From Nitrospirota bacterium (GTDB taxonomy: Bacteria; Nitrospirota; Thermodesulfovibrionia; Thermodesulfovibrionales; UBA6898): 64,000 bases of DNA. Position 1 is the first letter of the stretch. Each line of letters opens with the position of its first letter. Where the stretch lies: positions 1 to 64,000 of the forward strand of contig JAJZPM010000012.1 in the NCBI GenBank assembly GCA_021811105.1. Direction: 5' to 3'. Below are positions 18,215 through 27,117 of this stretch, piece by piece. A program made the position numbers and the translations under genes. Under the pieces are notes generated by a model that did not search any database, was not told the origin of the DNA, and saw only the letters and a list, made by a program, of their open reading frames with translations.

Positions 18215-21200
18215 CTACCCCAATATTTCTGAAATCGTTTCTTCCCATGCTTTGAGATACCTGTCATGGTTAAAAATATCCATGGCAGTTATTCTTCCCT
18301 TCATCCCTATCTGTCTGCATTTATCCGGATTTCTCAAAAGAAACAGGAGATATTTCCTCAACTCGTAAGGGTCATTTGAATAGAACCCATTCACGCCGTT
18401 CTTTATGAACATGTCGACATCGTGATTATTGGCGCTGACCGTAACCAGGCCGCACATCATCGCTTCCCCCCTGGCGCGAGGCATGGGTGAGCGCAACGTA
18501 GGATTGAAATATATCGAATACTGGCGAATATTATCAACGTAATTTCTAAACCTGGTGCGCGCGTAAGCGTTTGTGTTTTTTCTGTATGCCTCGCTGGGCT
18601 CGGGGACGAGATAACTTTCGGGCATGAATTCGCCAGGAAAATTCGCAAAAACCTCTTGAAACAGATGATATCCTCTGTAATGTGGCCTTTCCTTCATTGC
18701 TTTACCGAGTGTCAAAATTCCTCTATTGTAAGTCGTAACGGGAAATTCCATTGGGTCGAATCCTTGCCAGATAACCTTTGATTTCTTAAACCCCCACTCC
18801 CTCTGAGCCTGAAAGGAGTTTGTTATGACCAAGGTATGCCCTACGAAATCCACCAATTTCTTCCGTTCCTGCTCGATCACCTGCATCACTTCTGGACCAT
18901 TGGACGGCAAGTTGTATTGCCCGTAGAACTGTGGAGTTCCATGACAAATAGCGATCTTTGGGATCTTTATCTTCATAAACCACTTAAAATTGTCTCCCCA
19001 TTCAGGACCTATTACTCCATTAGTGTTTTGAGGAGAGAGAACATTTTCATCGAAATGCAAAATCGCTATATCAAAATCGTCAGGATCTATTTCGTCAAGA
19101 TTTCTGAAAACTGCATTTTGACGCATCGGTCTCTGATTATACTCCCATTCATTTGTAAATCCCGGCGCTATTCCCCTTACCAATGTGAATAAATAAGGAA
19201 GCTTGTAAAGCTCATACTGATGTGGGCAATGCCAGCGAAAAGTCAGAATTTTAAGACTTGGCACTTTTTTCTTAACGTGAAAGGGATACGGGAGAAAGCG
19301 CTGAAACATATTGTCAAGAAACATTGCATCATAATTTTTGGGATGTTTATAGGAATCCATCCAATCGATAATTTTCTCATATATTTCCAGAGCCCATCGT
19401 CTGGCAACAAAAAGCAGTTCAGGATGTTTTCTAAAAAGTCTTGCAAAATTCCTGAGTGACCTCAAAGGTTGTGCTTGAGGATCAGAAGATGTCGGATGAG
19501 AAACATGAACGATGAATGCATCCCGGACATATTTGATTCTCGCTCCTTTTTTATAAAGACTATAGCCCATTTCGACATCTTCCCATCCAAAACCCGACTG
19601 TTTGTCTTTTGAATATGAAAAAGAAGGGTCAAACATATCGCCGTCAACAAAATCTTTCTTAATAGAAAAATTTCTCGTGATACAATTCAGGAAGCTGTTC
19701 TCATTTATATTATCTTGGAGAACGGTATCTGCCTGAGTTCTCCCGGGATCCCTTTCGTAGTACTCCAGTACTTCAAGAGGATCCTTTCCGTATGTTTCGA
19801 GATTGACAGAACCAACGACGACATCACAATCCCCGTAATAATAAGCCTCGGCATGGGCCTTTAAGAAATCCTTGTTCAACATACAATCGGCGTCAATAAC
19901 AACTATAATATCACCCTCGGCATGGCCAATCCCAATATTACGGGAAGTGCAATTCCCCTCATTTTTTTCATTCCTAAGAATAGTCACTTTAGGTATAACT
20001 TTGTATACCGCGGAAGATTTGGCTCTGTCCATATAGTCTTCCAATGTCTTCACAGAATTATCATGCGAATGATCATCAACAAAAATTATCTCGAACCGTC
20101 CGAGATATGTCTGCCTCAGCAGAGATTCCAGAAAGAAAGTAACTTCCTTTTCTTTACTGTATAAAGCGCTAACAATGCTAAAAAAAGGCAGCCGCTCAGG
20201 ATGTCTAAATTCACTTATTTCGGGAAGGGGCAGAATGTGGTTAACGTCACGAGATCCTTTCCGCGCCACGGTTGCAACTAATTCTTTATGAGACAGTTCA
20301 TTTTCTTGCTGAAGAGGCGAGCAATCAGAATTCTCTATTTTTTTGGAGGTCTCGGAAGACGCGGGTCTGCGAATAAGTCTCCTCACAAAGCGAGACCTTC
20401 TGGAATAAACCGGCATTAACTTGCGATCATAAAACCGCAACATGCGCTCAATAGTTCGCCACGTAAAACTTTCCTCTATGGCCTTTAGCCGAGCAACTTC
20501 TTGTTCGAGTTCAAAAATATAGTGTGCGTCTCTCCTCTGTGATCTTTCATCATTAAGCCTGCTTTCAGCAATGGCCGCCTGAAAATTTACATTCTTTCTG
20601 GCCGCCGAGGCTTCCAATTCTCTGATCTGCGCATCGTCCCGTGTTTTTTGCTCTCGTAATTCTCGCACCACCTTTTCTTTTTGGGTCAACAAGGCCGCCA
20701 ATTCGCTGAGCTGTTTGTTGTCCTTCGAAACTTGCTCCTGCAATTCCTGCAGTTGTCCGTCTTTAAGGCTGACTTCACCCTCCTTGACTGACAACTGTTC
20801 ACTTATCTGAGCCAGACGACCATGCAATTCCCGCAGCTCTTTCTCGCGACTCTCCATCAGCCTGTTATACTTTAATCGCAGTTCTTCATCTTTCCGCCTC
20901 GCCTCTTCCTGCGCCAATCCTATCTGCCTGTCCCTCACCAGAATCTCCTCGTCTTTGCTTTGAATTATGAGATCCCTCTTTCGCAGCTCAAAAAAATTAA
21001 AAATGTCATGCTCACCTGAAACCTTGATCAAGTCGCTGTAATGAAAGCCGATTCCCTTTAGTTTTTCTCTGACGGCAGCTACTTCGAAAAGAGCAAAGAT
21101 TGTTGTGAGCCCAAAAAGCTGATGGTGACGGCTTTCGGTCTCCAATGCCAGAAGACCAACAAAATAAGGGATGAGGTCGTCCGATACTTTGTCTTCATAC

Positions 21201-21976
21201 CGGGTCGCCTGGGGAAAGATTTTCAGGAAATCCCGAACATTGTCAATCCTCAACCAGTGCGACAAAATATTCATATATTCAACAAAAAATCTTTGCGTCG
21301 TCTCCGTACGAAAACCGCTCGCATTTGCATCATTTCTCCTTACTCTGAATTTGACGAGATTCTCCGGCAGAACAAAGATTTCATGCCTCATGCAAAGCCT
21401 TATCCATAAATCAAAATCCGGAAGTTGCGCATAGCGTGGATCGTAGTATCCAATGTCTTCATAGCACCTTTTCCGTATCAGAACGGAGGGGTGGCAGAGA
21501 CAATTTCCGTTATAAAAAAAATAGTTCAGTAATTCGAATCGGCTTCTATTGGGCTGCATGAACCCATGGTTGTAATAATGGCTCTTGTCAGCAAGATCGT
21601 CGCCATTTTCATCGATCACCCGGGCATAGCCGAACACTGCACTTACCTCGGGATTTGAGTCAAGGAACGCAATCTGTTTTTCAAGCTTGTGGGGTAGGAA
21701 AACATCATCCGAACTCAGCATCGCAATATATTCGCCGATAGATTCCTTGATGCAGTTGTTGGCAGCCACGCAGGCGCCTCGGTTCTCGGGAAAAGTAAGA
21801 AGTCGGATTCTTGGATCTGAATACTTTCTGATTTCGGCCACAGTGCCATCCGTCGAGCCGTCATCGGTGATTACTATTTCGAAGTCCTGAAATGTCTGAT
21901 CGAGAACGCTCTGAATCGCCGCACCGACAAACTTCTCGTGATTATAGGACGGAATTATAACACTTACCCGCGGCAT
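18215..21976 (-). CDS. Multi-domain glycosyltransferase (GT2 - coiled coil - GT2 - GT4-like)
   Basis: The trimmed protein has 1253 residues, starting at 'MPRVSVIIPSYN', 2 nt after the upstream stop codon. Domain order: GT2 (about 1-230, 'VSVIIPSYNHEKFVGAAIQSVLDQTF', 'MLSSDDVFLPHKLEKQ'); long charged coiled coil (about 350-520, 'EARRKDEELRLKYNRLMESREKELRELHG'); second GT2 (about 600-850, 'FFSIVSALYSKEKEVTFFLESLLRQTY', 'VVIDADCMLNKDF'); and a GT-B domain (about 960-1250, ending 'ARGEAMMCGLVTVSANNHDVDMFIKNGVNGFY'). One chain could polymerise several linkages, with the coiled coil acting as scaffold or molecular ruler as in WbdA/WbdD-type systems. Specificities are unknown. Confidence 0.92.
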   Translation of the reverse strand: MPRVSVIIPSYNHEKFVGAAIQSVLDQTFQDFEIVITDDGSTDGTVAEIRKYSDPRIRLLTFPENRGACVAANNCIKESIGEYIAMLSSDDVFLPHKLEKQIAFLDSNPEVSAVFGYARVIDENGDDLADKSHYYNHGFMQPNRSRFELLNYFFYNGNCLCHPSVLIRKRCYEDIGYYDPRYAQLPDFDLWIRLCMRHEIFVLPENLVKFRVRRNDANASGFRTETTQRFFVEYMNILSHWLRIDNVRDFLKIFPQATRYEDKVSDDLIPYFVGLLALETESRHHQLFGLTTIFALFEVAAVREKLKGIGFHYSDLIKVSGEHDIFNFFELRKRDLIIQSKDEEILVRDRQIGLAQEEARRKDEELRLKYNRLMESREKELRELHGRLAQISEQLSVKEGEVSLKDGQLQELQEQVSKDNKQLSELAALLTQKEKVVRELREQKTRDDAQIRELEASAARKNVNFQAAIAESRLNDERSQRRDAHYIFELEQEVARLKAIEESFTWRTIERMLRFYDRKLMPVYSRRSRFVRRLIRRPASSETSKKIENSDCSPLQQENELSHKELVATVARKGSRDVNHILPLPEISEFRHPERLPFFSIVSALYSKEKEVTFFLESLLRQTYLGRFEIIFVDDHSHDNSVKTLEDYMDRAKSSAVYKVIPKVTILRNEKNEGNCTSRNIGIGHAEGDIIVVIDADCMLNKDFLKAHAEAYYYGDCDVVVGSVNLETYGKDPLEVLEYYERDPGRTQADTVLQDNINENSFLNCITRNFSIKKDFVDGDMFDPSFSYSKDKQSGFGWEDVEMGYSLYKKGARIKYVRDAFIVHVSHPTSSDPQAQPLRSLRNFARLFRKHPELLFVARRWALEIYEKIIDWMDSYKHPKNYDAMFLDNMFQRFLPYPFHVKKKVPSLKILTFRWHCPHQYELYKLPYLFTLVRGIAPGFTNEWEYNQRPMRQNAVFRNLDEIDPDDFDIAILHFDENVLSPQNTNGVIGPEWGDNFKWFMKIKIPKIAICHGTPQFYGQYNLPSNGPEVMQVIEQERKKLVDFVGHTLVITNSFQAQREWGFKKSKVIWQGFDPMEFPVTTYNRGILTLGKAMKERPHYRGYHLFQEVFANFPGEFMPESYLVPEPSEAYRKNTNAYARTRFRNYVDNIRQYSIYFNPTLRSPMPRARGEAMMCGLVTVSANNHDVDMFIKNGVNGFYSNDPYELRKYLLFLLRNPDKCRQIGMKGRITAMDIFNHDRYLKAWEETISEILG

Positions 21977-21978
21977 GG

Positions 21979-23127
21979 CTAAGGTCTCTTCCCCCTGAAG
22001 CTCACCAAAATACTGCAAATCCTTTCCACGTCAGAAGCCGTAAGCTCGCCATAAAGGGGCAAACAGAGCACTTCGGAAGCAATCTTCTTCGCAACAGGAA
22101 GATTTTCGCTGTTGGCAGAAGGAAGATGCTTATAACACTCGTAATCGCTGCAGAGAGGATAAAAGTACTTCCTCGTGAAAACATTGTACTCCCTGAAGCG
22201 GTTATATATCGTGTCACGCGAGCAATAAAATTTTCGCTCATCTATCCTTACAACAACGTACTGATAACTGTTTCTTACGCCCTTCGGCTCTGCCGATAGC
22301 GTTATCCCCTCGACACGATCGAGACATTGCCTATAGACAGCAGATAAGGCGGCCCGCCTCTCTCTCTCTCTTTCTATATACTCCAGCATCACGACTCCAA
22401 GCGCCGCCTGAATCTCATTCATCTTCCCGTTGATGCCAGGCATTACGACCTCCTCCTCGTTCTTGATCCCGAAGTTTTTCAGGAGGTCTATGCGCGCTTT
22501 GAGATTGCCATCGTTAAAGGATAGTGCTCCTCCTTCTGCAGTATGAAAAAGCTTTGTAGCATGGAAGCTGAACATGGAAATATCGCCAAAGGTCCCGATG
22601 CCAGCGCCGTCGATCTCCACTCCAAAGGCATGGGCCGCGTCGTAGATCACACGCAGACCGTATCTTCCGGCCACTTCCTCGATCTTAGCGGTATTGCAAG
22701 GTGTGCCGAAGACATGCACTGCCAGAATGCCGGCTGTCTGGGGCGTTATCAAGGATTCTATTTTGTCCGCATCAATATTCATTGTTTCCGGATCAATGTC
22801 ACAAAAAACCGGCCGAATACCGTTCCACTTCAACACGTGAGGAGTAGCAGGAAATGTGAAAGGAGTTGTTATAACATCTCCTGATAGGCGAAGGCTCTGG
22901 CACGCAACAATGAGGGCAATCGTACCATTGTTAAACAATGAGAGGTAAGGCACCCTCAAAACCTGGCATAGCTTCTTTTCCAGCAATTCGTGCTGTGGTC
23001 CATTGTTCGTGAGCCATTTTGCCCCCCATATTTCTTCAAGCCGAAGGGTCAAATCCCCGATGTCTGGCAGCAACGGACGAGTAATATAGATGGGCACACT
23101 AAAAGGCATGATTTCTTTTTCCATCAT
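21979..23127 (-). CDS. DegT/DnrJ/EryC1-family sugar aminotransferase
   Basis: The trimmed protein has 382 residues. It is a PLP-dependent aminotransferase acting on nucleotide-linked keto sugars. The lysine motif is 'ISMFSFHATKLFHTAEGGALSF', with 'PFTFPATPHVLKWNGIRPVFCDID' upstream. I place the start at 'MMEKEIMPF', just after the stop of the acetyltransferase gene, rather than the ORF's first codon. The pairing with a hexapeptide acetyltransferase resembles the FdtB/FdtC step of dTDP-Fuc3NAc synthesis, or similar N-acetylated deoxy sugars. RmlA/RmlB and an isomerase are not in the window, so the product is unproven. Confidence 0.92.
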   Translation of the reverse strand: MMEKEIMPFSVPIYITRPLLPDIGDLTLRLEEIWGAKWLTNNGPQHELLEKKLCQVLRVPYLSLFNNGTIALIVACQSLRLSGDVITTPFTFPATPHVLKWNGIRPVFCDIDPETMNIDADKIESLITPQTAGILAVHVFGTPCNTAKIEEVAGRYGLRVIYDAAHAFGVEIDGAGIGTFGDISMFSFHATKLFHTAEGGALSFNDGNLKARIDLLKNFGIKNEEEVVMPGINGKMNEIQAALGVVMLEYIERERERRAALSAVYRQCLDRVEGITLSAEPKGVRNSYQYVVVRIDERKFYCSRDTIYNRFREYNVFTRKYFYPLCSDYECYKHLPSANSENLPVAKKIASEVLCLPLYGELTASDVERICSILVSFRGKRP

Positions 23128-23128
23128 G

Positions 23129-23665
23129 TCATCCCTTATATTCTGAATCATCCATTAAGAAACGATTATACGTTTCCAGGACAGATTCCTTGTTCCTGTC
23201 GGCAATCTTATTATTCCCCAAATAAATGCCCCACGGCTCAAGGTCTCTTGTCACGACAGAACAAGCTCCAACCATCGCTCCCTCTCCTATTGTCACGCCA
23301 GGCAAGACGACGCTATTTGCACCGACGATGCAAAAACGGCCGATATTAATCGGCACCCGTTTCGTGTTACGATATTTTTCCGGGATGGTTGAATTTCCAA
23401 ATCCCCAATCTTTAAAATCATCGGTGCCTGTCAAAATTCTGCATCCCTGAGAAACTGCGGAAAAATCGCCGATATCGCATTCGGCTCCACCGGTGATGGA
23501 GGCAAAACAGGCGATATGAACATAATTCCCGATTCTGATCCTGCGTGCAGCGTAAATGAGGACAAAATCATCGATTATGATGTTCTTTCCGAAGTCAATA
23601 TTTTCGATCCCAATGATCTTTGTATTCTCAAACATCTTGACACCTGATATATTGTAACGTTCCAC
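23129..23665 (-). CDS. Left-handed beta-helix (hexapeptide) acetyltransferase
   Basis: The protein has 178 residues with a GTG start, preceded by GGGAGG at good spacing. Hexapeptide rungs run from 'IIGIENIDFGKNIIIDDFVLIYAARRIRIG' to 'INIGRFCIVGANSVVLPGVTIGEGAMVGACSVVTRDLEPWGIYLGNNKI', with the usual proline-containing C-terminal cap. It probably transfers acetyl from acetyl-CoA to the amino sugar made by the adjacent aminotransferase (whose start lies 1 nt after this stop codon). O-acetylation is the alternative. Confidence 0.9.
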   Translation of the reverse strand: MERYNISGVKMFENTKIIGIENIDFGKNIIIDDFVLIYAARRIRIGNYVHIACFASITGGAECDIGDFSAVSQGCRILTGTDDFKDWGFGNSTIPEKYRNTKRVPINIGRFCIVGANSVVLPGVTIGEGAMVGACSVVTRDLEPWGIYLGNNKIADRNKESVLETYNRFLMDDSEYKG

Positions 23666-23678
23666 AGTCGCCTCCCGG

Positions 23679-24209
23679 TTATTTTACTGCTTCCAATATC
23701 AGTTTGGAATCCGCCCGGGTTTCCCTTTTCACCAGTTCGGGGTAGCCGCTCTTATTCAGCTTTTGTCTACTAATGTTCTTGAACCCTGCCTCCCTGAGAC
23801 GTCGCTCTAGCTCTTCATCATTATACAAATATTGATGACCCCATTCCCTAAAGCATAAGTTGATCATCTCGGCCTTAGTCTGCAACCAATCATATCCATA
23901 AGTCTTTATCCAGTTTTGCTTTTTCCAAAAAAATAAGTATCTGCATACTATGTGGTCCAAATCAATTGTTGCGATTCGCAGTACTCCACCAGCCTTCAAA
24001 ACCCTATGAAAGTCTTTCAAAACAGTCAGACCTTCCGCAACAGTTAAATGTTCGACGAAATGCTCATTGTAAACGAAATCAGCAGTTCCCTCGCCATACG
24101 GCAGTGCCGTTCTCATGTCATGCCGGAGGTCCGCTTTTGGCGAATCCATGTCGACGTTGACCCAGCCCGGGAAATAAACACCACCACATCCTATATGCAG
24201 TTTCAGCAT
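23679..24209 (-). CDS. SAM-dependent methyltransferase
   Basis: The trimmed protein has 176 residues, starting 'MLKLHIGCGGVYFPGWVNVDMDSPKADLRHDM', just after the wzt stop. The motif I variant 'LHIGCGG' and 'DFVYNEHFVEHLTVAEGLTVLKDFHRVLKAGGVLRIATIDLDHIV' place it in the Methyltransf_11-like class common in glycan loci. It follows wzt, whose C-terminal domain in other systems recognises a modified glycan terminus, so a terminal cap methylation is plausible but unproven. Confidence 0.88.
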   Translation of the reverse strand: MLKLHIGCGGVYFPGWVNVDMDSPKADLRHDMRTALPYGEGTADFVYNEHFVEHLTVAEGLTVLKDFHRVLKAGGVLRIATIDLDHIVCRYLFFWKKQNWIKTYGYDWLQTKAEMINLCFREWGHQYLYNDEELERRLREAGFKNISRQKLNKSGYPELVKRETRADSKLILEAVK

Positions 24210-24214
24210 ATAAT

Positions 24215-25609
24215 TTACCAAGGAGTATCCTGTAAAGCTTTGACGCTGACCGTATTATCCCAATGAACACAGCCGTACAAGTATGAATAATTCCTCCGCT
24301 GCAACTGCATCTGAGCAGCTATCGGAACAAAGTCACAAAAATCGACTTGACAAAGTTCAAGGTTGATAGGTATTGATAAAACACAGGCTATGGTATAGCT
24401 GCCCTGCATTAGGGATGCCCGAAATTTCCAGTCAATAACATACTTCTCTCCTTTTTTGGGATACATCAATGAAGAATCTTCGATCATGCTGTCGCTGTAG
24501 ATAATGTCCGCTCCATTTTTGTCTCGAATATGATACCCATATGCTAAAACATGAATATCCTCGCAAACTTCCACGGCCATTCTCAGAACTAAGATCTGTC
24601 CATATTGGACATGAACAATCTCTTTTTCATTCTCATCCAGCAACTGAATATTCACAAAATTCGCCTTGCCATTTTGAATTCTCTGAAATGAAGCCCTCCG
24701 CAAGAACTCCTCATTGTTTAAAAATGCTGCTTGATTCATATTGGTATTTGCTTTGGCGCCTGTACCCTGTGCACTATCTTCATTCGACTCTGTCGTTTGA
24801 GACATCTTCTGCTCATTCTCAACTTTAGAGTAAAAATATTTTTCAACCACTCTATCGGACTTATCATATTCCATCAGTCTGCCATCATGAAGAAGCGCAG
24901 CTTTCCCACACAAACTTTTGACGCTGCCCGTATCATGGCTCACAAAAAGGAGCGTTAATCCACTATCTATCATCTTTTTCATTTTTGTCATACACTTGGC
25001 CTGAAAAAACATGTCGCCGACAGCCAACGCCTCATCAACAATAAGTATTTCTGGAGCAACAGACGTTGCCACTGCAAAAGCGAGTCTTACAAACATTCCG
25101 CTTGAATAGACTTTCGCAGGCTGATAAATGAAGTCCCCGATATCTGCAAATGCCAGGATATCATCAAGTTTTGCATCCATCTCCTCCTTGGTGTACCCCA
25201 TCAGCGTACCGCTAAAATAGACATTCTGTATACCCGTGTATTCCATGTTAAAACCCGTTCCGAGCTCAAGAAGAGCGGAGACTTTTCCGTTTACCGTCAC
25301 TGTTCCCTCACTGGGAGTGAGGACACCCGTGATTATCTTCAGAAGCGTCGATTTGCCTGATCCGTTTCTGCCGATGATACCAACCGTCTCACCCTTTGCT
25401 ACCTCAAAACTAATGTTGTTAAGAGCGTAATAATCCTTATGATACTTTTTCCCTAAGGGATTCAATGCTTCCTTAAGACGATGCTTTGGATTGTCGTAGA
25501 GGTGGTATCTCTTTGAGAGGTTCTTGACGGATATGGCTATGTCGGGACTGGGGATCTGGGACTGGGGATCTGGAACCGGGGGCTGAGCATTATGGTCTTT
25601 CATATGCAT
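24215..25609 (-). CDS. wzt: O-polysaccharide ABC transporter ATP-binding subunit with C-terminal glycan-recognition domain
   Basis: The protein has 464 residues. The ABC ATPase has Walker A 'GIIGRNGSGKSTLLKII', signature 'YSSGMFVRLAFAVA' and Walker B 'ILIVDEALAVGD'. The extra C-terminal ~190 residues ('ANFVNIQLLDENEKEIVHVQYGQILVLRMAVEV') are a Wzt C-terminal beta-sandwich, which in characterised systems binds the modified non-reducing end of the polysaccharide. The N-terminal 'MHMKDHNAQPPVPDPQSQIPSPD' is encoded by a perfect 15-bp tandem duplication and is not conserved-looking; translation could equally begin later. The partner Wzm lies upstream, separated by a four-helix-bundle gene. Confidence 0.95.
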   Translation of the reverse strand: MHMKDHNAQPPVPDPQSQIPSPDIAISVKNLSKRYHLYDNPKHRLKEALNPLGKKYHKDYYALNNISFEVAKGETVGIIGRNGSGKSTLLKIITGVLTPSEGTVTVNGKVSALLELGTGFNMEYTGIQNVYFSGTLMGYTKEEMDAKLDDILAFADIGDFIYQPAKVYSSGMFVRLAFAVATSVAPEILIVDEALAVGDMFFQAKCMTKMKKMIDSGLTLLFVSHDTGSVKSLCGKAALLHDGRLMEYDKSDRVVEKYFYSKVENEQKMSQTTESNEDSAQGTGAKANTNMNQAAFLNNEEFLRRASFQRIQNGKANFVNIQLLDENEKEIVHVQYGQILVLRMAVEVCEDIHVLAYGYHIRDKNGADIIYSDSMIEDSSLMYPKKGEKYVIDWKFRASLMQGSYTIACVLSIPINLELCQVDFCDFVPIAAQMQLQRRNYSYLYGCVHWDNTVSVKALQDTPW

Positions 25610-25650
25610 TCACCAATCCCTAATGCCTAGTCCCTAATCACCTTTTTTTT
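25549..25650. repeat. CCAGTCCC / TAGTCCC low-complexity repeats at wzt start
   Basis: The 15-bp unit CAGATCCCCAGTCCC occurs twice in tandem (- strand) inside the wzt 5' end. Related CCTAATGCCTAGTCCCTAATC lies between wzt and four-helix-bundle gene 2, and GTTCCCAGTCCCTGTTTGCCAGTCCC lies on its other side (about 25993-26025). The same gene family at 6.6 kb is also bracketed by simple repeats. Confidence 0.7.
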
Positions 25651-25989
25651 ATAATATCTAATCAATCCTTGGAAAAGTTTTTTCACCGAAGTTACTTTCT
25701 CAAGCAATGCATCAATCTCACTTATGTATTTTAACTTATGGGCTATGATTAATTGGGTTTCCAATTCAGACGCTGAACCTGATGCTATATCCAGAAACTG
25801 AATGAACTCTTTTTCTGTATTTCTGGCTGCGCCTTCGCTTATGTTCGATGAAATCAAAATCGCTGCCCTTCTTAGTTGTCCCGTTAGCCCATATTGTTCT
25901 TCTCTGGGAAAAGCTCCAGTTGCTTGATAAATATCCATCACCAAATCCATGCTCACTTTCCAAACATCCAGATCCTTATGATCTTTCAT
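25627..25989 (-). CDS. Four-helix bundle protein (S23/IVP family), copy 2
   Basis: The protein has 120 residues: 'DHKDLDVWKVSMDLVMDIYQATGAFPREEQYGLTGQLRRAAILISSNISEGAARNTEKEFIQFLDIASGSASELETQL', the canonical family pattern. It separates wzm from wzt, which are normally adjacent. It is flanked on both sides by degenerate CCAGTCCC/TAGTCCC repeats. Its first bases ATGAAAGATCATAA closely match the wzt start ATGAAAGACCATAA, suggesting duplication at insertion or use of a common start context. Function is unknown. Confidence 0.92.
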   Translation of the reverse strand: MKDHKDLDVWKVSMDLVMDIYQATGAFPREEQYGLTGQLRRAAILISSNISEGAARNTEKEFIQFLDIASGSASELETQLIIAHKLKYISEIDALLEKVTSVKKLFQGLIRYYKKKVIRD

Positions 25990-26023
25990 TTGCTAGTTCC
26001 CAGTCCCTGTTTGCCAGTCCCCC

Positions 26024-26848
26024 TTATAAAACATCCGCGAAATGTGGTCTTAACCGCAAAAATATTACAGCCCCAGTTACAAAAGCGACTCCAGTAAATC
26101 CCCAGTAGTAGAGCGTCATCTGCCAGTGTTGCCAAAAGGGCACAGAGTATATGAACGAGTCGCGATATCCCTGAACAATGTAATACATTGGATTAAGTTT
26201 CAGCATCGGCTGGATACTGCGTGGCAACATCGAAAGGTCCCAAAAAATGGGCGTTGCCCAGAAGCCGAATTGCAGTATAACGCCGACAATCTGGGACGTA
26301 TCGCGCGCAAATACATTCACAGAAGACGTAATCCAGCTAACTCCCAGAGCAAGCACTCCCATCGCGAAGAAATAATAGAGTCCCTGCAACCAGAAAACAC
26401 TGACTGGGAAGTGATAGAGTAAAATTAATGCGATCAACAACGCAATAAAAATGGCGTGGGTGATCAGAGAGCCGACAAGTTTAACGACCGGCAGAATACT
26501 TAACGGGAAAACGACTTTTTTCACCAAGTGGGGACTGCCAATAATGACACCCGTGGCACCGCTGACAACCTCACTGAATGTATTCCAGATAGCCATCCCT
26601 GCGGTCAACCAAATAACAAAGGGTACGTTTCCTCTTGGAGCCGTCTTAAATCCGACACTAAAAACAAACCATAAAATAAATATCATGATGAGGGGATTGA
26701 CAAAAGTCCAGAAAAAGCCCAGCATTGACCCCACGTACTGGGTGGTAATGTCCCTTTTAGCCATTTCAAAGATCAATGATCTTCGACGGTACAAAATGGC
26801 AACAAACTCAATAAATCCCTTAAATAATGAAACTGTCTTTTGTAACAT
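26024..26848 (-). CDS. wzm: O-polysaccharide ABC transporter permease
   Basis: The protein has 274 residues with about six transmembrane helices: 'GSMLGFFWTFVNPLIMIFILWFVFSVGF', 'FVIWLTAGMAIWNTFSEVV', 'LVGSLITHAIFIALLIALILLYHF', 'YYFFAMGVLALGVSWI' and others. It is an ABC-2-type permease of the Wzm/TagG family, which exports undecaprenyl-linked polysaccharide across the inner membrane with Wzt. The region 'VNVFARDTSQIVGVILQFGFWATPIFWD' is typical. It is the first gene of the O-polysaccharide cluster in the transcription direction, so its upstream region should carry a main promoter. Confidence 0.95.
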   Translation of the reverse strand: MLQKTVSLFKGFIEFVAILYRRRSLIFEMAKRDITTQYVGSMLGFFWTFVNPLIMIFILWFVFSVGFKTAPRGNVPFVIWLTAGMAIWNTFSEVVSGATGVIIGSPHLVKKVVFPLSILPVVKLVGSLITHAIFIALLIALILLYHFPVSVFWLQGLYYFFAMGVLALGVSWITSSVNVFARDTSQIVGVILQFGFWATPIFWDLSMLPRSIQPMLKLNPMYYIVQGYRDSFIYSVPFWQHWQMTLYYWGFTGVAFVTGAVIFLRLRPHFADVL

Positions 26849-26943
26849 TATTACCTTTTTTTTACCCTCTGTGAGGAGAGCAATTTATTCTCTTCCCCCA
26901 AATCCGAGCAACTTTTTCTTTAGCAGAACAGTCTCAATCATTA

Positions 26944-26949
26944 ATTATA
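26944..26949 (-). promoter_or_regulatory. Possible -10 box upstream of wzm
   Basis: A perfect TATAAT on the - strand lies about 95 nt before the wzm start. No good -35 hexamer sits at standard spacing, so this is weak or activator-dependent if real. Confidence 0.35.
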
Positions 26950-27069
26950 TCATTTCGGTCATTTTTATATCGACGTTTGCCGTTATATCAAACGGTCCGG
27001 GAACAAGCGATGTAAGACGGGGGCTATTCGTGCATATTGGACAGTGCCGGGCGGGCTGCCTGAATTAGA

Positions 27070-27091
27070 AGGCGGGGTATTCACCCCGCCT
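27070..27091 (-). terminator. Hairpin terminator downstream of the S74-domain gene
   Basis: Perfect 9-bp stem AGGCGGGGT / ACCCCGCCT with loop ATTC, about 27 nt past the stop codon. The following - strand sequence (TCTAATTC) is only mildly T-rich. The remainder of 26849-27117 holds the possible wzm -10 box and no gene. Confidence 0.6.
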
Positions 27092-27117
27092 CGTAGCAGC
27101 CTAAGACGCGTTCTTAC

